Of a DNA stretch of 64,000 bases, positions 58,419-64,000 are shown piece by piece. The stretch is taken from the NCBI RefSeq assembly GCF_001427125.1, contig NZ_LMGK01000001.1, positions 384,108 through 448,107 of the forward strand, given 5' to 3'. This DNA comes from Pseudomonas sp. Root562. Lineage in GTDB: Bacteria > Pseudomonadota > Gammaproteobacteria > Pseudomonadales > Pseudomonadaceae. The position numbers were made by a program, and so were the translations under genes. Under the pieces are notes generated by a model. That model worked only from the letters and a program-made list of their open reading frames with translations, was not told where the DNA came from and searched no databases. The first letter of the stretch is position 1; every line of letters starts with the position of its first letter.

Positions 58419-59287
58419 TGAGCAATAAATCGCTGATCGCCCTTATTGTCGGCGTCGTCGTGGCGATCGCTGCCTGGAACTGCTTCTACATCGTGGCTCA
58501 GACCGAGCGTGCGGTGTTGCTGCAGTTCGGTCGCGTGGTCCAGACCGATGTTCAGCCAGGCCTGCATGTGAAAGTGCCTTACGTTAACCAGGTGCGCAAA
58601 TTCGACGCACGTCTGATGACGCTCGATGCACCGACACAGCGCTTCCTGACGCTGGAGAAGAAAGCCGTGATGGTCGATGCCTACGCCAAGTGGCGCGTGA
58701 AGGACGCCGAGCGTTTCTACACTGCGACTTCCGGCCTCAAGCAGATCGCCGACGAACGTCTGTCCCGTCGTCTCGAATCCGGGCTGCGTGACCAGTTCGG
58801 CAAGCGCACCTTGCACGAAGTCGTGTCGGGTGAGCGTGATGCACTGATGGCGGATATCACGGCGTCGTTGAACAAGATGGCTGAAAAAGAGCTGGGCATC
58901 GAAGTTGTGGATGTCCGGGTCAAAACCATCGACCTGCCGAAAGAAGTGAACCGCAGTGTGTTCGAGCGTATGAGCACCGAGCGTGAGCGTGAAGCTCGCG
59001 AGCACCGCGCCAAGGGTAACGAGCTGGCTGAAGGCATTCGTGCCGATGCCGATCGTCAGCGCCGCGTGTTGTTGGCGGAAGCCTATCGTGAATCTGAAGA
59101 GATTCGTGGTGATGGCGATGCCCAGGCCGCTTCGATCTACTCCAAGGCCTACGGTCAGGATCAGGAGTTCTACGCGTTCTACCGTAGCCTGCGTGCCTAC
59201 CGTGAAAGCTTCGCGAACAAATCCGACGTCATGGTTCTTGACCCAAGCAGCGACTTCTTCCATTACCTGGAAAAAGCCAAGCCTTGA
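58418..59287 (+). CDS. hflC: FtsH protease modulator HflC
   Basis: A 289-residue partner of HflK. An N-terminal membrane helix (ALIVGVVVAIAAWNCFYIV) is followed by the SPFH domain (TERAVLLQFGRVV) facing the periplasm and a charged helical region (STEREREAREHRAKGNE). The C-terminal DSDVMVLDP-like motif (KSDVMVLDPSSDFF) is characteristic of HflC. It begins within the TGATG junction with hflK. A strong rho-independent terminator follows at 59375, so the miaA/hfq-hflC transcripts end here. Confidence 0.96.
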   Translation: MSNKSLIALIVGVVVAIAAWNCFYIVAQTERAVLLQFGRVVQTDVQPGLHVKVPYVNQVRKFDARLMTLDAPTQRFLTLEKKAVMVDAYAKWRVKDAERFYTATSGLKQIADERLSRRLESGLRDQFGKRTLHEVVSGERDALMADITASLNKMAEKELGIEVVDVRVKTIDLPKEVNRSVFERMSTEREREAREHRAKGNELAEGIRADADRQRRVLLAEAYRESEEIRGDGDAQAASIYSKAYGQDQEFYAFYRSLRAYRESFANKSDVMVLDPSSDFFHYLEKAKP

Positions 59288-59600
59288 TACGACGCTGACC
59301 TGAATCATCCTCCGCCGGGCGGCTAAAACCTCTGGCGGGGTGATCCTTTGGGAAAACGTGTGTATGATGCGGCAGCCGGGAAATTCCCGGCTTTTTTGCG
59401 TCTGCATGTTTGATTGCTGTTTTATGCAGGTGCCCGAGCGCTATGGCTCGAAAGGTTTTACGAGGAAAGTGGTCGGCGAAGCCCGTTTCAGGCTTTTCGC
59501 CACGTCGCTCATGCGCGTGGTTTGCGCTGGGCCGGTCATTTTCTGCTTCACTCAAGGCTCGCCCAAAGGCTGGCTGCCCGGATCATAGGGGATTGGCGTA
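59288..59600. other. Intergenic region between hflC and hisZ
   Basis: This 313-base gap holds the terminator at 59375-59397 and the hisZ promoter region. In many proteobacteria a small DUF2065 membrane protein gene is found here; I see no such reading frame. Two overlapping short frames near 59396-59590 have no recognisable protein character. Confidence 0.55.
59375..59397 (+). terminator. Rho-independent terminator after hflC
   Basis: GCCGGG pairs with CCCGGC around an AAATT loop and is followed by six T residues. It lies 87 bases after the hflC stop, ending the hfq-hflX-hflK-hflC transcript. Confidence 0.92.
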
Positions 59601-60788
59601 ATGGCAACGGTAGACCGCTGGCTGCTGCCAGATGGCATCGAAGAAGTACTGCCACCGGAAGCTGCGCGTATTGAAGTCGCGCGTCGTCAGGTGTTGGATC
59701 TGTTCCAGAGCTGGGGTTACGAGTTTGTCGTGACTCCCCATATCGAGTACCTGGAATCCTTGCTGACCGGCGCGGGCCAGGATCTGGACCTGCGTACCTT
59801 CAAGGTGATCGATCCTCAGTCGGGTCGTCAGATGGGTTTCCGGGCCGACATCACGCCACAGGTGGCGCGCATCGATGCGCACACCCTGCGACGCGAAGGT
59901 CCGAACCGTCTCTGCTATGCCGGCAGCGTGCTGCATGCGCAGCCGCGCGCCTTGTCGTCCTCGCGCAGCCCGATTCAACTGGGTGCCGAGTTGTACGGCG
60001 ACGGTAGCCCAAGCAGTGATGTCGAAGTCATCAGCCTGATGTTGGCCATGCTGCAACTGGCGGATGTGCCGGATGTGCACATGGACCTGGGGCATGTCGG
60101 TATTTACCGCGGCCTGGCGCGCGCCGCCGGTTTGTCGGGCGAAGTTGAACAGCAGTTGTTCGATGCGCTGCAACGCAAGGCCATCGACGAGGTCATTACC
60201 TTGACCGAAGGCTTGCCTGCCGATCTGTCGGGCATGCTGCGGGCGTTGGTCGACCTGTGTGGCGGCCGTGAAGTCCTGGCGGCGGCGCGTGAGCGTCTGG
60301 CCAAGGCCCCGGCCCCGGTTCTGGCTGCACTGGATGACTTGCTGGCGATCGCCGAGCGTCTGTCCGCGCGCTTCCCGGAGCTGCCGCTGTATTTCGATCT
60401 GGGCGAACTGCGCGGCTACCACTACCACACCGGTGTGGTGTTCGCTGTATTCGTACCGGGTGTTGGTCAATCCATCGCTCAGGGTGGTCGTTACGACGAC
60501 ATCGGCGCCGACTTCGGTCGTGCCCGCCCGGCAACCGGCTTCTCCACCGATTTGAAAACCCTGGTGACCCTGGGGCGTGCTGAGATCGAGCTACCGTCTG
60601 GCGGTATCTGGATGCCTGACAGTACGGATGCGGCACTCTGGCAGCAGGTTTGCCAGTTGCGCAGTGAGGGTCAGCGTGTCGTTCAGGCCTTGCCTGGACA
60701 ACCTTTGGCCGCCGCCCGTGAAGCGGACTGCGACCGGCAATTGATTCAGCAGAACGGGCTTTGGCAAGTATCGCCACTGGCTTCTTGA
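59601..60788 (+). CDS. hisZ: ATP phosphoribosyltransferase regulatory subunit HisZ
   Basis: A 395-residue paralogue of histidyl-tRNA synthetase that serves as the regulatory partner of short-form HisG in the first step of histidine synthesis. The class II aminoacyl-tRNA synthetase core is recognisable ([46 protein letters not shown]), but the C-terminal anticodon-binding domain of HisRS is missing, which defines HisZ. It therefore should not charge tRNA. ATG 59601 is used with a GGGGAT ribosome-binding site upstream. purA follows after 54 bp on the same strand. In E. coli HisZ is absent, so this is a Pseudomonas-type locus. Confidence 0.95.
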   Translation: MATVDRWLLPDGIEEVLPPEAARIEVARRQVLDLFQSWGYEFVVTPHIEYLESLLTGAGQDLDLRTFKVIDPQSGRQMGFRADITPQVARIDAHTLRREGPNRLCYAGSVLHAQPRALSSSRSPIQLGAELYGDGSPSSDVEVISLMLAMLQLADVPDVHMDLGHVGIYRGLARAAGLSGEVEQQLFDALQRKAIDEVITLTEGLPADLSGMLRALVDLCGGREVLAAARERLAKAPAPVLAALDDLLAIAERLSARFPELPLYFDLGELRGYHYHTGVVFAVFVPGVGQSIAQGGRYDDIGADFGRARPATGFSTDLKTLVTLGRAEIELPSGGIWMPDSTDAALWQQVCQLRSEGQRVVQALPGQPLAAAREADCDRQLIQQNGLWQVSPLAS

Positions 60789-62132
<1,344 letters not shown>

Positions 62133-62151
62133 TAAGTCGTTGATGTAAAAC

Positions 62152-62184
62152 ACAAAGGCCCCTTAATAGGGGCCTTTGTCGTTT
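62152..62184 (+). terminator. Rho-independent terminator after purA
   Basis: ACAAAGGCCCC pairs with GGGGCCTTTGT around a short TTAATA loop, followed by a T-rich stretch (CGTTT). It begins 20 bases after the purA stop. Confidence 0.9.
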
Positions 62185-62282
62185 ATGCCTGTTGGACGGC
62201 ATGACCTTTGCTATTAGCTTTGCTTAAAACGTCACTTCCGGCGTGCCATCAATTTAATGGCGCTTATGCAGAGGGATTTCAA

Positions 62283-64000
62283 GTGTCGGCCGTTCTCTCA
62301 CTGTTACAAAGCCGTTTGTTGCGGCCTGTGTTCGTTACCCTTGGTATCGCTCTTTTGGTGCAGGTGCTGGTAGCCGTTGCTCTTACCCGGAGCACGGTAA
62401 CCGCGCTGGAAGCCGATCTCGGAGTGCGATTGGGTGCAGACAGTCAAAAACTGTCCGCTGAACTGGAGCAGGCCGGGCGTGAAGTCACGTCGAGCCTGGA
62501 CAGCCTTTCCACCAGTACGCGTCAACGCCTCACCGCTGGTTTGTCCGCGCGATTGAAGGACGAACAGGCGCAGTTGCGTGCGACGCTGGAAAAGGACCTG
62601 AAGGACTCCGCCAGCGACATGGCGCAGTTGCTGGCTTCCGTCGCACCTCGTGCGATGTGGGACAACGATGTGCCTACCCTGTCTGAGTTCGCCCGTCGTG
62701 CCCAGCGCAATCCCAACGTGTTGTTCGTGGTGTATGACGACGCCACGGGCCAGCACCTGACGCGCTACCTCAACCGCGAGAACCCGATCAACAAGGCGCT
62801 GCTGGAAAAGGGCCAGGGCGAGCGTGCGCTGGACAAGGTGCTGGATGCGGCAAAGAACGATCCTTCGGTGTTCTACATCGAAGCCTCGATCAATCCTAAC
62901 GGCGTTGAAATCGGCAAGGTCCTGATGGGCGTCTCGACCGCCTCGGTGGAAGCCGATCTGGCGGCGCTGGATAAACGCTTCACGGCTTTGATTGCCAGCG
63001 GTGATCAGCTGGTAGGCGACAGCCTCAAAGGCGCGGCGGCCGACAGTGCGACGGCCATGCGATCGCGTTTGCAGTCGGCGCAGTCCACGGCCTCGGAAAT
63101 GAAAGCCAATACCACCAGTACCGTGCAGGAAGCTGCGTCGACCTTGCGCTGGCGCATCGGGGTGAGCCTTGCGGTGGTCGGGTTTGGCGTTTTGCTGTTG
63201 CTGGCCGTTGTGTTGGGGCGTCGAGTGGTCAATCGCCTGAAAATGCTGATTGTGGCCATGGATGACCTGGCGGCGGGCGAAGGAGATCTGACCAAGCGTG
63301 TGCAGATCAACAGCAAGGACGAAATCGGCGACATGGCCTCGGCGGTCAATCGCTTTGTGGATAAGTTGCAGCCAATCGTGCGCGAAGCGGGTGATGTCGC
63401 CCAGCGTACCGGCGTGGAAATCGGTGCCATGACCTTGCGCAACGCCGGAGCCGACGCGGCGGCGGGCATGCAGCGCGATGAAGTTGCGGAAAGTCTGCGG
63501 GCCTTGTCGCAAATGGCTGATGAAGCCCAGTCGGAAAGCCACGCCATGCAAGCGGCATTGAAACAGGTTGTGGATATTCGTCAGGCAACCGACGAAAACA
63601 CTCGGACGTCGGCAAAGGTCGGCAGCCTGATCGAGGAGTTGGCCGGGCAGGTCAATACCGGTGCACAGGTGATCGAACGGCTGGCGCAGCAGAGTGAGCA
63701 GATTGAAGTGGTGTTGACGGTGATTCACGGAATTGCCGAGCAAACCAATCTGCTGGCATTGAACGCTGCCATTGAAGCGGCGCGAGCCGGCGAGACCGGG
63801 CGCGGTTTTGCGGTGGTGGCTGACGAGGTGCGGGCACTGGCGAGCAAGACGCAAAGCTCCACCGGCGATATCCAGGCACACATCGTGGCGTTGCAGCAGG
63901 GCGCGCGCGAAGCGGTGGCGGCAATCGGTCAGGCCGGGCGTCAGGCCAATGAAGGTCTACTGGTATTGCGCGACAGTGCGCGGTTGCAGCAATCGGTGCA
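62283..64000 (+). CDS. Methyl-accepting chemotaxis protein, 3'-truncated by window edge
   Basis: The frame is open from GTG 62283 to the window end (572 codons seen, C-terminus missing). A GAGGG ribosome-binding site lies about eight bases upstream. Order: a membrane helix (about residues 17-36, [18 protein letters not shown]), a periplasmic sensor region of about 260 residues that is largely helical, a second membrane helix (about 296-316), a HAMP domain ([24 protein letters not shown]), then the cytoplasmic helical rod. The kinase-contact hairpin is intact: [35 protein letters not shown]. The ligand is unknown. A weak FliA-like promoter (TAAA near 62225 with GCCATCAA at 62245) may precede it. 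Confidence 0.9.
   Translation, partial: MSAVLSLLQSRLLRPVFVTLGIALLVQVLVAVALTRSTVTALEADLGVRLGADSQKLSAELEQAGREVTSSLDSLSTSTRQRLTAGLSARLKDEQAQLRATLEKDLKDSASDMAQLLASVAPRAMWDNDVPTLSEFARRAQRNPNVLFVVYDDATGQHLTRYLNRENPINKALLEKGQGERALDKVLDAAKNDPSVFYIEASINPNGVEIGKVLMGVSTASVEADLAALDKRFTALIASGDQLVGDSLKGAAADSATAMRSRLQSAQSTASEMKANTTSTVQEAASTLRWRIGVSLAVVGFGVLLLLAVVLGRRVVNRLKMLIVAMDDLAAGEGDLTKRVQINSKDEIGDMASAVNRFVDKLQPIVREAGDVAQRTGVEIGAMTLRNAGADAAAGMQRDEVAESLRALSQMADEAQSESHAMQAALKQVVDIRQATDENTRTSAKVGSLIEELAGQVNTGAQVIERLAQQSEQIEVVLTVIHGIAEQTNLLALNAAIEAARAGETGRGFAVVADEVRALASKTQSSTGDIQAHIVALQQGAREAVAAIGQAGRQANEGLLVLRDSARLQQSV

Noticed and set aside
59414..59674. Short TTG-initiated frame between hflC and hisZ
   Set aside because: No ribosome-binding site, mixed codon use and it overlaps the hisZ start in another frame.
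62304..63881. 525-codon minus-strand frame at the right end
   Set aside because: The plus strand encodes an unmistakable chemoreceptor with HAMP and hairpin motifs running off the window; the minus frame is its shadow.

Overview
The window is a GC-rich, densely coded piece of a Pseudomonas chromosome, most like the P. fluorescens group. Four things point there. The gene order largely follows a stretch conserved in Pseudomonas (msbA-hldE through waaA, thiC, parE/parC, serB, psd, motAB, rsgA, orn, queG, mutL, hfq, hflKC and purA). ParC has the Pseudomonas quinolone-region numbering (Ser87, Glu91), and RhdA carries the Azotobacter/Pseudomonas-type active site. Several families of paired palindromic REP-like repeats typical of fluorescent pseudomonads lie between genes. 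I saw no rRNA, tRNA, CRISPR array, insertion sequence or prophage.

Layout. 1-9.1 kb: end of msbA, hldE, a conserved unknown with a degenerate Nudix-like motif, an aldo/keto reductase overlapping an FAD oxidoreductase, emrE divergent from a LysR regulator, and waaA; much of this is lipid A/LPS core supply. 9.1-15.2 kb: a TolC-type outer membrane protein, then thiC behind a TPP riboswitch, a CytX-type pyrimidine transporter and an RsiV-like lipoprotein. 15.3-23.9 kb: nudF-yqiB-cpdA-yqiA-parE, followed by two coupled exported or anchored proteins and parC. 24-33.4 kb: a PqiC-like lipoprotein, ytjB-like gene divergent from serB, an HDOD-rhdA-psd cluster on the minus strand, and motAB behind a probable FliA promoter. 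35.6-38.1 kb: rsgA, orn and a TRIC-family membrane protein. 48.1-62.1 kb: queG divergent from nnr-tsaE-amiB-mutL-miaA-hfq-hflX-hflK-hflC, then hisZ-purA. The window ends inside a chemoreceptor gene.

Two accessory blocks interrupt this backbone. Between motB and rsgA (33.5-35.4 kb) is a compact minus-strand operon encoding a ThsB-like TIR protein, a caspase-like protease with an intact His/Cys pair, and a second, different TIR protein. This closely fits the TIR-caspase defence logic described as type IV Thoeris, with an extra TIR component. It is the most interesting item here. Between the TRIC gene and queG (38.2-48.0 kb) are a 1303-residue DUF6543-like/LRR effector-type protein that ends without the usual NEL ubiquitin-ligase domain, an unrecognised AT-richer gene, and a 1584-residue RHS protein with a variable C-terminal domain and no immunity gene behind it.

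The housekeeping genes form tightly packed operons with 1-13 base overlaps. Several genes appear to use TTG or GTG starts, so start sites were chosen from family N-termini and ribosome-binding sites. Most are inferences. Function calls for core genes rest on recognisable motifs and conserved neighbourhood; those for the accessory blocks are more tentative.
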